A stretch of DNA of 35,605 nt from Chrysochromulina tobinii. Its lineage: Eukaryota > Haptophyta > Prymnesiales > Chrysochromulinaceae. Under the pieces are notes generated by a model. It was not told where the DNA came from and made no database searches. It saw only the letters and a program-made list of their open reading frames with translations. Shown piece by piece: positions 7,679 to 16,600 of this stretch (positions are counted from its first letter, which is position 1; each line of letters opens with the position of its first letter). The DNA is taken from positions 1 to 35,605 of the forward strand of contig JWZX01001991.1 in the NCBI GenBank assembly GCA_001275005.1, read 5' to 3'. The position numbers and the translations under genes are program-made.

Positions 7679-8659
7679 TCACGGCGCGTCGGGCCATTTG
7701 ATCTCGCCGCACGCAAGGCGTGGGCCCGCGTTCCCCGTGATCTTCGAGACGAACCCGTTTCTCGGCGGCCCCGGCATGCTCGCCATCGAGTTATCTCCGT
7801 GTCCGAGATCATCCGGCTCCGCATGCACCAGGATGCTCCGGCCAATGACCGAGAACTTGCCGCTCAGCTGCACGAGGTTCGAGAAGAGCTTGCCTTTGGC
7901 TCGCCCGTCGCGATCGGCGATGATGTTGCCCAAGTCGCCCACGTGACGATTCTCGTCCTCCAGTCCGCCATGATCCTTCCCGTGAGGGTTATAGTGGCCC
8001 CCGGCACTCAGGCAGCCGTTCGAAAAGTCGGCTGTCTCGTGAATATGGAATCCGTGAGCGCCTTGGGCGAGCCCGACAATGTCGTACTCGATCAGGCAGC
8101 CCGAGCCCTGTGGCGTGAGCTTCACGGTGCCCTCCACCCGCGCAGCGATGGCGGGTGCAAACTGTGGCACGTTGTTCTTGGGCGCGTTCTTTAATTTGGC
8201 ATTGGGCGTCATCGACGGAGCGAGGGCGGCTTGTCCGCAGGGCTTGCCATTCGGGCTGATTTTGCAGATCGCGTACTTCGCGCCGAGCCCGCCGTCGCAC
8301 CGCAGGGCCTTTAGCACTGCGCCGTAGAGTGAGCAGAAGAAGTTGTCCATCGTGTTGTTCGACACGGTGCCCTTGACTTTCGTGGGTGACTCCACTCCTT
8401 TCCTGGGTGACAGCTCCTCCGCTGCCTTGATGAATGCCTTGACGCCACCAGGTAGTGAACAGGCCTTGACATCATCAGCTTGGGCATTAGGCGTCAGCGC
8501 CTGCGCCGCTTTGTCCCATCCCATGCTCTTTGTGGGCGTCTTTGTGGGAGACCTTGCTGCACGTGCCGAAGCGCGCTTTTCAGCATCGGCGCGCACCTGG
8601 GCCTGCACGCGGAGCGACTCCGCATCTGCGTCCGCGACTGCTGCTGGACCTGTGGCCAT
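7679..8659 (-). CDS. Cu/Zn superoxide dismutase with a ~155-residue N-terminal extension
   Basis: 326 aa, whereas a bare SOD1-type domain is ~150. The C-terminal half is a clear Cu/Zn SOD. Metal-ligand motifs are GFHIHE (~residue 202), HYNPHGKDHGG, HVGDLGN (the Zn-ligand Asp) and VHAEPDDLGHG. NAGPRLACGEI holds the substrate-guiding Arg and the disulfide Cys. The second disulfide Cys is in NGCLSAGGHYNPHG. It converts superoxide to O2 and H2O2. The N-terminal part is unusual. It is Ala-rich and carries TPTKTPTK-like and SPRK/SPTK motifs, as in CDK sites or AT-hook-like linkers. A Cys-containing block with FFCSLYGAVLKALRCDG and KYAICKISPNGKPCGQ follows. No signal peptide is visible, so a cytosolic or nuclear location is inferred. 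The next minus-strand gene downstream is the GTPase. Confidence 0.92.
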   Translation of the reverse strand: MATGPAAVADADAESLRVQAQVRADAEKRASARAARSPTKTPTKSMGWDKAAQALTPNAQADDVKACSLPGGVKAFIKAAEELSPRKGVESPTKVKGTVSNNTMDNFFCSLYGAVLKALRCDGGLGAKYAICKISPNGKPCGQAALAPSMTPNAKLKNAPKNNVPQFAPAIAARVEGTVKLTPQGSGCLIEYDIVGLAQGAHGFHIHETADFSNGCLSAGGHYNPHGKDHGGLEDENRHVGDLGNIIADRDGRAKGKLFSNLVQLSGKFSVIGRSILVHAEPDDLGHGDNSMASMPGPPRNGFVSKITGNAGPRLACGEIKWPDAP

Positions 8660-8913
8660 GACGGCTTCGTGCGTCGCCGCGAACGTTTTGATTCAATGGC
8701 AGGGGTCCGATGGCACACAAGCGAATCCTGGAGTGTGCAAAAAGATTCTTGACTTGATGACGCTGGATGATGTGGATGACGTTCATGTTCAAGTTCACGT
8801 TCACGTCAAATTGCCACACGTTCATGTTTCACGCGGGTTCATTGCAGTTGTTGTGGTGGTACTAGTACAACTGCAAGGATCCTTCTTAGATGAAAACAAC
8901 AATCGCGAGGGAG
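8660..8913. other. Short intergenic region with TTCA(A/C)GTTCACGTTCACG repeats
   Basis: It separates the SOD start and the AlkB stop. Near 8778-8830 the plus strand repeats GTTCATGTT, GTTCACGTTCAC and ACGTTCATGTTTCACG, a degenerate hexameric array. It probably serves as the SOD promoter and 5' UTR. No other element is seen. Confidence 0.4.
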
Positions 8914-10803
8914 TTACGCTCGCAGACGAACCCACTCGCAGCCGGCTTCGCGCTTTGCCAGCACGAGGGTCACACGCGCCCGTTGCTTCGAGAGGACGCA
9001 CTGGCTCCTGCTCGGGTCGATCGCCCGATACAGCGCCCCCACGTCGAAGAAGAGGCGCTGCAGGCTGCCCGTACTCGAGAGTGCAACGACACGCAGCCGG
9101 CACGACGTCTCCGAAAACTCGCACGCCTCAACGGCAGGAGGTGCCCCCGGCGCCGTCACGGGCGCTGTAACGGCCGGAGGTGCGCCAGGCGCCGTCACGG
9201 GCGCTGTAACGGCCGGAGGTGCGCCAGGCGCCGTCACGGGCGCTGTAACGGCCGGAGGTGCGCCCGGCGCCGTCGCGGGCGCCATCGCGCGCGCCACCGA
9301 GCCGAGTGAGAGCACCACGCGTACCTGCCCGGCGGTTTGGCTCCACTGGTAGCCGCGCTTCTCAAGGGAGACGAGAGGGCCCAAACACGACGCCACGGCG
9401 CGCTCGCGATCGCTCACGAGAGTTCGCACGTCACCGACGCCATCAGCTTCATAGGGACCGTCCGCTAGTGGTTCGTCAGCTTCGTCAGCTTCATAGGGAC
9501 CGTCCGCTAGTGGTTCGTCAGCTTCGTCAGCTTCATAGGGACCGTCCGCTAGTGGTTCGTCAGCTTCGTCAGCTTCATAGGGACCGTCCGCTTTTGGTTC
9601 GTCAGCTTCGTCAGCTTCCTCAGCTTCCTCAGCTTTGTCAGTGGGACCATCCGTGAATGGTTGAGCGATTGGTGCCGCCGGCGCAGCAGGCTGCCCCCGC
9701 GACTGTGGCGACTGCGACTGTGGCGACTGCGACGATGGTGACGAGGTAGACGATGGTGGCGGCTGGGATGGTGGCGAGGAGGGGGGCGGCTGGGATAGTG
9801 ACGAGGAGGGGGGCGGCTGGGATGGAGGCGAGGAGGGGGGCGGCTGGGATGGTGACGAGGAGGCCGATGGTGGTGGGAGACGTGTGGGCAGCATGAGCGC
9901 CGTGCCGGCAGGCCGACCGTCACACAGCTCTGGCCACGAGCATGTGCACTGCTTCTCCGTCTCGAGGACGCGGCGAACGGTCACCGAGACTCGGCGCACT
10001 CGAGTATACCACTTCCAGGGCTCCTCCCGAGATCGCTCCTCCCGAGATCGCTCCTCCCGAGATCGCTCCTCCCGTGATCGCTCCTCCCGAGATCGCTCCT
10101 CCCGAGATCGCTCCTCCCGAGATCGCTCCTCCCGAGATCGCTCATCGTCGTTGAGTGCTTCCACAGAAGGCGTCGGCACTGCACAGCTGGCGGCAAGCTC
10201 CACGCGGTCGAACTTGCGGCCGCTGATCGAGTGCTTCCACTGATACCGTGCGGCTCCACGCAAGATCAGCAGCGAGCGCGGCGGCAGCCAAATGGACAGG
10301 TCCGCGCCGTCGCTCGCGCGCTGCAGTCGGAAGGCACAGCCGCCGCCGAGTGTGAGCGAGGCAATGCCGTCCTCAAACGCAGAGTGCGTGTCCACGTGCG
10401 ACGCAATGCCTATGCCCGGCACGTATTCGTTGATCGTGCACTGGATGCACGAGGCATCGGCGTTCAGCCAGGGCACCAGAGCTGGCTGCGCCGTGCACAA
10501 TCGCTGCACGAGCGGGATGCGCAAATCCTCTGGCAATGGCGTCGCGTCGTCGCCAACAGTCTTCTTATGGTAGTCGAACCGGCGGCCGTAATGCTGCGTG
10601 CGCCGCCGGATCGTCACATCCCACGACTGAGCGTCAATGGTCTTCAGCATCACGGACTCCTCATCTTCGGTGACGAAATCGTGGTGGAGAGTTAGTCCTT
10701 CGATGACACTCGGCACTAGCCGCAGTGCGAGCGGCACCTTTTCGGGGTCGTCGTCGGGCGGCAGCGAAGGAGGCTGGGACCGGGACGTGCCGTAAGGTGC
10801 CAT
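8914..10803 (-). CDS. ALKBH8-type AlkB Fe(II)/2-oxoglutarate dioxygenase with large repeat insertions
   Basis: 629 aa from the Met at 10803. The frame continues to an ATG at 10908, and the extra 35 residues are Arg/Ser/His-rich. Residues ~15-215 match the ALKBH8 AlkB domain: TINEYVPGIGIASHVDTHSA and FEDGIASLTLGG give the HxD Fe ligands (H136, D138), YQWKHSISGRKFDRV gives the distal His (H191), and its Arg residues would bind 2-oxoglutarate. After eight copies of REERS the protein resumes with RRVSVTVRRV and CTCSWPELCDG, matching the CxCxxPxxCD segment that follows the AlkB domain in ALKBH8. The RRM and methyltransferase domains of animal ALKBH8 are absent. Instead there are Pro/Ser, acidic EADEADEPLADGPY and TAPGAPPAV repeats and an unknown ~90-residue C-terminal domain. 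By family it would hydroxylate modified wobble uridine in tRNA. Confidence 0.82.
   Translation of the reverse strand: MAPYGTSRSQPPSLPPDDDPEKVPLALRLVPSVIEGLTLHHDFVTEDEESVMLKTIDAQSWDVTIRRRTQHYGRRFDYHKKTVGDDATPLPEDLRIPLVQRLCTAQPALVPWLNADASCIQCTINEYVPGIGIASHVDTHSAFEDGIASLTLGGGCAFRLQRASDGADLSIWLPPRSLLILRGAARYQWKHSISGRKFDRVELAASCAVPTPSVEALNDDERSREERSREERSREERSREERSREERSREERSREERSREEPWKWYTRVRRVSVTVRRVLETEKQCTCSWPELCDGRPAGTALMLPTRLPPPSASSSPSQPPPSSPPSQPPPSSSLSQPPPSSPPSQPPPSSTSSPSSQSPQSQSPQSRGQPAAPAAPIAQPFTDGPTDKAEEAEEADEADEPKADGPYEADEADEPLADGPYEADEADEPLADGPYEADEADEPLADGPYEADGVGDVRTLVSDRERAVASCLGPLVSLEKRGYQWSQTAGQVRVVLSLGSVARAMAPATAPGAPPAVTAPVTAPGAPPAVTAPVTAPGAPPAVTAPVTAPGAPPAVEACEFSETSCRLRVVALSSTGSLQRLFFDVGALYRAIDPSRSQCVLSKQRARVTLVLAKREAGCEWVRLRA
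9135..9296. repeat. 39-bp coding minisatellite in the AlkB gene
   Basis: Units start near 9141, 9180, 9219 and 9258 and encode a 13-residue Ala/Pro/Thr/Val repeat (TAPGAPPAVTAPV) on the minus strand. Copies are nearly identical, which indicates recent expansion. Confidence 0.85.
9449..9615. repeat. 42-bp coding minisatellite in the AlkB gene
   Basis: Four units, at about 9449, 9491, 9533 and 9575, encode the acidic 14-residue repeat EADEADEPLADGPY on the minus strand. The last copy has diverged (PKADGPY). Confidence 0.85.
9740..9875. repeat. Pro/Ser coding repeat of about 30 bp in the AlkB gene
   Basis: Repeated GGCGGCTGGGATGGTGACGA-type units encode SQPPPSS(S/P)PP on the minus strand. They form a flexible linker between the CxCxxPxxCD segment and the acidic repeats. 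Confidence 0.7.
10021..10140. repeat. 15-bp coding minisatellite, eight copies, in the AlkB gene
   Basis: The unit CTCCTCCCGAGATCG repeats eight times with one variant (CCGTG in copy 4). On the minus strand it encodes REERS, a charged, probably helical insert within the AlkB region. Confidence 0.92.
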
Positions 10804-11182
10804 CTTCGTGGAGCGGAGTGAGTGAGGGTAGGAGGAGCGTGCGCGAGAGTTTGCGTGAACCAAGGTGTGATCGCCGGTCCGGTGTCTTGGGTGTCGAATT
10901 ATAAACATTGGCTGTGAAGAAAAGAAGGAGAGATTGGGTGTCCTTGTACAATTGTATCTGAAGAGGAAGAAGCGGCCTCGGAATGGTTCCCCATCGTGCA
11001 GACCCGGACATCATGCTCGCGAGGGCGATCCGGCCGGGACCAGCCCGCACGCTCACAAACAGCACGCGCACACTCATATCCCAGCGTGGCAGCCCATCGG
11101 ATCTCACCCGACGCGAGACAACTCCGCCAGTTGGAGTGGCCGAGCTCGCGACGCCGCGCGACGCAGCCGTGGCCGAACAGAC
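10804..11182. other. Intergenic region between the AlkB and amidotransferase-like genes
   Basis: 379 bp on the promoter side of the AlkB gene and 3' of the amidotransferase-like gene. The first 105 bp could be coding if the upstream ATG at 10908 is used. I see no conserved frame or RNA gene. Confidence 0.35.
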
Positions 11183-11968
11183 TCACAATTCTGTCTCAGA
11201 GAGAGTGGCTGAGATTAAGTCCAAGAAGAGGTCATGCACCGGTTCGCCTTCAGGGCCGCCATCGTTCACGACGTCGGCATACCACGACTTCGTGGCCTCC
11301 GGGTGGGGCCCAATGACGCCCACTTTCCCATCACCAAACGGGACGACAATCGCAGCAGCATCGCCGTTGGTGTAGGTTGCGAGCACTTCTCCAGCGATTC
11401 GGCCCGTGACTTGTTCCGCCGGTAGCTTCACGAAAGACGGCCCGCCCTGGAAGAAGATGCGAGCATTATTTGATCTCCACTCAACTTCGACCAGTGTCTG
11501 GTTCATGTCTGTCACATCGGCGCCTTCCGTCTCCTTGTAATCGTGTGCATCCCAGCCGGCTTCAGAGAGCAAATCGAACCCTTCGAAGTCATCATCCTCG
11601 GCACCTTTTGACGAAAGGAAGGCACCCATGCAAATGCCGACATATCGCCCTCCGCCCCGAACGTACTCTCTGATAGCTGACTTCACTGGGCCTACAGCAG
11701 CCCACGCTTCAGCCATGTCATCACCCCCACCGGGTTGGATGTAAATGGCAGGTTGAAGTGTAGCCAGAGCAGTTGGCACGTCCATGTCGCAATGGTCACC
11801 AGCAAACACCACTTCGAAGTGCGATCCGAGCGCCTCCTGCACAGCTGCAGGGCATTCGGAGTCCTCAGGGGAGGCTGCTCCACAGTAGACCACCGCGACA
11901 GGGTTCGCCATCGATCGGGAGAGAGCCGAGCGCGAGTTTGCGGCGGACGCTCGCGCGAATGTGGTCAA
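11183..11968 (-). CDS. BPL_N / class-I glutamine amidotransferase-like protein
   Basis: 261 aa. From residue 20 (MANPVAVVYCGAASPED) it has the fold seen at the N-terminus of biotin-protein ligase and in stand-alone BPL_N proteins. IYIQPGGGDDMAEAW is the Gly-rich loop. YVGICMGAFLSS carries the nucleophile-elbow Cys. IGPHPEATKSWY gives the His-Glu pair of the triad, and FFQGGPSFV precedes it. The substrate is unknown, and a glutaminase activity cannot be assumed without a partner. The first 19 residues (MTTFARASAANSRSALSRS) are Ser/Ala/Arg-rich and could be an organelle presequence, so I keep the upstream Met. No intron is seen. Confidence 0.72.
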   Translation of the reverse strand: MTTFARASAANSRSALSRSMANPVAVVYCGAASPEDSECPAAVQEALGSHFEVVFAGDHCDMDVPTALATLQPAIYIQPGGGDDMAEAWAAVGPVKSAIREYVRGGGRYVGICMGAFLSSKGAEDDDFEGFDLLSEAGWDAHDYKETEGADVTDMNQTLVEVEWRSNNARIFFQGGPSFVKLPAEQVTGRIAGEVLATYTNGDAAAIVVPFGDGKVGVIGPHPEATKSWYADVVNDGGPEGEPVHDLFLDLISATLSETEL

Positions 11969-12418
11969 AATCTCAAAAACTCCAAGTCATTGCAAGCCAC
12001 GTGTCCATCTGGATCTACCGGGACCACCCACACCAGCTATCTGTATCTCCTGTACCCGATGGCAATATGGGCACTAAGCACTGATTCCGGTTATATCCCG
12101 CGCGGCCGATGTTACGTCTGAAGGTGACGTGTATTATTATAGGCCGATGGCGCTGCGACGTGCGAGCCAGCCGGATCCACACGCGCTTACGATTTAATGG
12201 ACGGTCGTATGAAAGAATTTCTTACTGATCTTAGACTCTCCGGCCGCCACAGCTCACTCGTCACTGGCGGCGCCCGACAGCACACTGTGGCGCACTCCAC
12301 TCGGTTTGTCGGTGATCGGTGCACGCACTGTCTGAAGTGTGCCGCACACCACATCAACACACCGCGCCCCTCCCAGACTGCACATAGGTCTGCGCCCCTC
12401 GCGCGCAGGCGTGGTGAG
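11969..12418. other. Intergenic region, nothing recognised
   Basis: 450 bp upstream of the amidotransferase-like gene and 3' of the next minus-strand gene. It includes a lower-GC stretch with TGTATTATTATAGG (about 12130). I see no coding frame, repeat or RNA gene. Confidence 0.35.
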
Positions 12419-12994
12419 CTAGCGTGGCGAACCGCGCCCACCGAGCTGCGCGAGGGCCTGCCATCGCGCCATGTCTGCGCGTAGCTTCGAGAGCTCCCAC
12501 ACAATCCCTGCAAGGTCCTTGTGTAGGTCCATGAAGCGTGTCTCATGCGTACGCTGCAGAGCCTCAATTTGCTGCTCCACGCGCTCCACTGTCGCCTGCA
12601 CGTTTGATTCGCTGATGCTGAGTGCGGCCTCGGTGCGCATCGAGAACTCGGCGAGTTCACCATCAAGGCTGCTCGCCCTGCGGCCTGATAGTGACCGGAG
12701 TGATGCGACGAGCCCATAGCATAGAGGGAAGATCGTCATCAGCAGAAGGAAGAACTCGTCGATCTCGAGCTGCGAAAGTAGCGTGGTAGCCTCTGCAACC
12801 ACTGCTGCAAAAACGTCCCCCACGAGGAGTGGCGGATAGATGGGTGGATGCTGAGGCGGTGAAGGCCAAGGGTGCGGTGCGGCTGGCGGCGGGGGATGAT
12901 GTACGACGTGAGCAGCGTTCATCGGCGGGGGATGGTGTGCAGCCGCGTTGCATTGGACAAAGAAAGAGAACAAGAGGATCAAGGACGATTGCAT
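12419..12994 (-). CDS. Small secretory/membrane protein with His-Pro-rich region and coiled coil
   Basis: 191 aa from the Met at 12994; the frame opens 17 codons further upstream. It begins MQSSLILLFSFFVQCNAAA, a good signal peptide. A His/Pro-rich stretch (HHPPPMNAAHVVHHPPPP) follows, then a hydrophobic segment DEFFLLLMTIFPLCYGLVAS that could span a membrane. The rest is a charged, heptad-like region (about the last 90 residues, e.g. ATVERVEQQIEALQRTHETR) likely to form a coiled coil. It may be a single-pass membrane protein with a cytosolic coiled coil, or an organelle membrane protein. I do not recognise a family. Confidence 0.55.
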   Translation of the reverse strand: MQSSLILLFSFFVQCNAAAHHPPPMNAAHVVHHPPPPAAPHPWPSPPQHPPIYPPLLVGDVFAAVVAEATTLLSQLEIDEFFLLLMTIFPLCYGLVASLRSLSGRRASSLDGELAEFSMRTEAALSISESNVQATVERVEQQIEALQRTHETRFMDLHKDLAGIVWELSKLRADMARWQALAQLGGRGSPR

Positions 12995-13677
12995 GTCTCT
13001 CAGCGTTATTCCCAGGGGAGGCGGGTTTTGCGGCAGCATTCGCACCCGCCAAATGCAGCACGGAGTGCGAAAAAGTCAAGTCAAGTCAAGTCAAGTCAAG
13101 TCGGCTCGAGATCGGCCCGTTTATTTCTCACCTACTTGTTCTCCGAGGGCACGTATGTCAGCACTTATGACGTGTCACCTCTAGATGGACCCCCTCCGTC
13201 ATCTCCGCCTACTCCCGTCCTCCCCTGCTGGCTTCCGGAGCACATTCGATAGGCTTCCGTATGGTTGTCTGTTGTTTATGTATAGACTTGACTTGACTTG
13301 ACTTGACTTTCGAGGGCCTTTCTAAATTAGGTTTGGGTGGGAGCAATGTTCACATCAGACGAGAAAGGTCTTTAACGACAACGAGAGTACCGACCTTGGC
13401 TCCGTTGGCTAGCCAAATCATGGGCCCTGGTCGCGCCGACAGGGAACCGAATGTATCCTGTTAGCGGCCCCTGCAGGAATCCAGCTGATGCTGTTCAACA
13501 CAACGCGCAAGCTCCGGACCCCCAAGCACGAGAGTCTCTATCGCTATGGACGGAGTTGTGGCCGAACTTGTCTCATTCACATGAACAGGCAGCAGCAAGG
13601 ACGGCTGCACAGAATGCTGCAGGGCAGAACAAGAAACCTTCACTCGCGATTTCCTCGCAGCAACACCCGGGGCGCGG
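12995..13677. other. Divergent intergenic region with two inverted pentamer arrays
   Basis: 683 bp between the minus-strand membrane protein and the plus-strand receptor kinase. It contains (AAGTC)6 at 13073-13102 and (GACTT)5 at 13285-13309, described separately. The remainder shows no convincing gene. Both promoters should lie here. Confidence 0.5.
13073..13309. repeat. Inverted pair of pentanucleotide arrays, (AAGTC)6 and (GACTT)5
   Basis: The left array is at 13073-13102 and the right at 13285-13309. They are reverse complements, and the bases outside them (GCGAAAA before the left array; TCGAG after the right) also largely mirror each other. The 182-bp spacer lies between the two genes' start sides. 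A transcript across both could fold into a long hairpin. Confidence 0.8.
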
Positions 13678-16600
13678 ATGAAAACATCGTGGGAATTACT
13701 CGTTGCCGCCGCCCTGCTGGGCGCGTGCGCCGAGAGCGCAAAGTCACTCGACCAGCACGTCGCCCCGACGCATGCACGCCGAGTGCTGTTCGCCGGTCTG
13801 CATTCGCCGCCTCGAGAGAATCTTGCACCACCGCAGCAACCGCTGGCGTCGCCGCCTTCGTCGCCGCCCTTGCCGCCTAAAAAGCCTCCCAGACCAGCGC
13901 AGCCTGGCTGGCACGTCGAGCGCCAGGGCCGCAGGCGTTACCCTCCCCCACGGGACTATGCGCAGGAGCTCCAGCCGGGCGGCCACCCGACGGCGTTCGC
14001 ACCACCCAACTGCTCGGCACGAGGGCGGGTGGGCTGCCTTGCGATGCCGAAGCCGGCCCGTGCGAAGCCTGCAGAAGGCGTTCGAGCTGCGCTCTTGCCA
14101 CCTACGTGCACCTTGTCCTCCGAGCCGGGGTGCCTGCGCCTTCCAAAGCCGTTGGCGAGGACGGGGCACGAGCTGCTTGATGGTGACGGACTTGTACTTC
14201 GATTCAGGAAGCTTCTGCCCAGCGGCAGCCCGTCCACGACATCGCTCGCGGTGGCGGACGTGGACGGCGACGGCGACCTCGACGTGCTGCTTGGGAACGA
14301 CGGCGATCCCAGCCTAGTGCTGCTCAACGCGGGCGACGGCACCTTCCCGATGAACATCACGCTGCCCGGCGGCGGCGCGACCACGCTTTCTATCGCGGCG
14401 GCGGACGTGGACGGCGACGGCGACCTCGACGTGCTGCTTGGGAACTGGGGCAGTTCCAGCGTAGTGCTGCTCAACGCGGGCGACGGCACCTTCCCGACGA
14501 GCATCGAGCTGCCACTGATTTCAAGCTTTTCTACTCTCACGGGCAACAAGTCGATCACGTACGCGATGACGTACGCGATCGCGGCAGCGGACGTGGACGG
14601 CGACGGCGACCTCGACGTGCTACTTGGAAACAATGGCAGTCCGAGCCGAGTGCTGCTCAACGCGGGCGACGGCACCTTCCCGACGAGCATCGACCTGCCC
14701 GGCGGCAGCGCGGTCACGCGCTCGATCGCGGCAGCGGACGTGGACGGCGACGGCGATCTCGACGTGCTGCTTGGGAACTGGGGCAGTTCCAGCCGCGTGC
14801 TGCTCAACGCGGGCGGCGGCACCTTCTTGACGAGCATCGAGCTGCCCGGCGGCGGCGCGAACACGCTTTCTATCGCGGCGGCGGACGTGGACGGCGACGG
14901 CGACCTCGACGTGCTGCTTGGGAACTGGGGCGATCCCAGCCGCGTGCTGCTCAACGCAGGCAACGGCACCTTCCCGACGAGCATCGCGCTGCCCGGCGGC
15001 AGCACGTACACGAGCGCGATCGCGGCGGCGGACGTGGACGGCGACGGCGACCTCGACGTGCTGCTTGGGAACTCTGGCAGCAGCCGAGTGTTGCTCAACG
15101 CGGGCGACGGCACCTTCCCGACGAGCATCGAGCTGCCCGGCGGCAGCGCGGGGGGCACGAAGTCGATCGCGGCGGCGGACGTGGACGGCGATGGCGACCT
15201 CGACGTGCTGCTAGTAAACGTTGGCAATCTCAGACTCCAAGTGCTCCTCAACGGGCTCAACGTGGGCGACGGCACCTTCCCGACGAGCATCGAGCTGCCC
15301 GGAGGCGGCGGCGGGGAAAAGACCTCGATCGCGGCTGCGGACGTGGACGGCGACGGCGACCTCGACGTGCTGCTTGGGAACTGGGGCAGTCCCAGCGTAA
15401 TGCTGCTCAACGCGGGCGATGGCACCTTCCCGACGAGCGTCGAGCTGCCCGGCGGCAGCGCGAACACGTTCTCGATCGCGGCGTCGGACGTGGATGGCGA
15501 CGGCGACCTCGACATGCTGCTTGCAAACGTTGGCAGTTCCAGCGTAATGCTGCTCAACGCGGGCGATGGCACCTTCCCGACGAGCATCGCGCTGCCCGGC
15601 GGCAGCGTGGGGGGCACGTACTCGATCGCGGCGGCAGACGTGGACGGCGACGGCGACCTCGACGTGCTGCTTGGTGGAAACGAGGGCCCCAGCCGAGTGT
15701 TGCTCAACGCGGGCGACGGCACCTTCCCGACGAGCATCGAGCTGCCCGGCGGCGGCGCGACCACGCTTTCTATCGCGGCGGCGGACGTGGACGGCGACGG
15801 CGACCTCGACGTGCTGCTTGGAAACTGGGGCAGTCCCAGCGTAATGCTGCTCAACGCGGGCGACGGCACCTTCCCGACGAGCATCGAGCTGCCCGGAGGC
15901 GGCGCGATCAGGTTCTCGATCGCGGCAGCGGACGTGGACGGCGACGGCGACCTCGACATGCTGCTTGGGAACTATGGCAGTCCCAGCGTAGTGCTGCTCA
16001 ACGTGGGCGACGGCACCTTCCCGACGAGCATCGAGCTGCCCGGCGGCAGCGCGAACACGTTCTCGATCGCGGCGGCGGACGTGGACGGCGACGGCGACCT
16101 CGACGTGCTGCTTGGGAACGATGACAGTTCCAGCGTAGTGCTGCTCAACGCGGGCGACGGCACCTTCCCGACGAGCGTCGAGCTGTCCGGCGGCAGCGCA
16201 AACACGCAGTCGATCGCGTTAGCGGACGTGGACGGCGACGGCGACCTGGACGTGCTGCTCGGGAACGAAGGCGGTCCCAGCCTTCTGCTGCCCTTTATCA
16301 GATGCTCTCAGCCTGGCACTGCACGCAGCCGCTTCGGCAACGGATGTGTTCGCTGCCCCGCTCCCTCCTCACGCCGCGACGACAGTTTTGATATCTGCTT
16401 CGAGTGTGAAGAGCACACGGAGCTCGACTACCGCGGCGAATGCTCCTCCTGCAAGCCCGGCAGCGATCGCTCCGTGGGAGCCGCGGAGTGCACCGCCTGC
16501 CCGCGCGGCAAGCGCCAAGGTAAGGCTGGCACATTCTGTGTCGACTGCTCCCCGGGCTCGTACGCTCCGTATGACGGCCTCTTTGGCCCCACGTGCTCGA

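Noticed and set aside
10021-10140. CRISPR-like array
   Set aside because: These are eight contiguous 15-bp units without spacers, in frame within a eukaryotic coding sequence.
13956-15959. Long antisense open frame opposite the FG-GAP repeats (about 667 codons)
   Set aside because: It is the mirror of the DVDGDGDLD repeat in GC-rich codons, which rarely produce stops on the other strand. It contains only Ser/Pro repeats and no domain.
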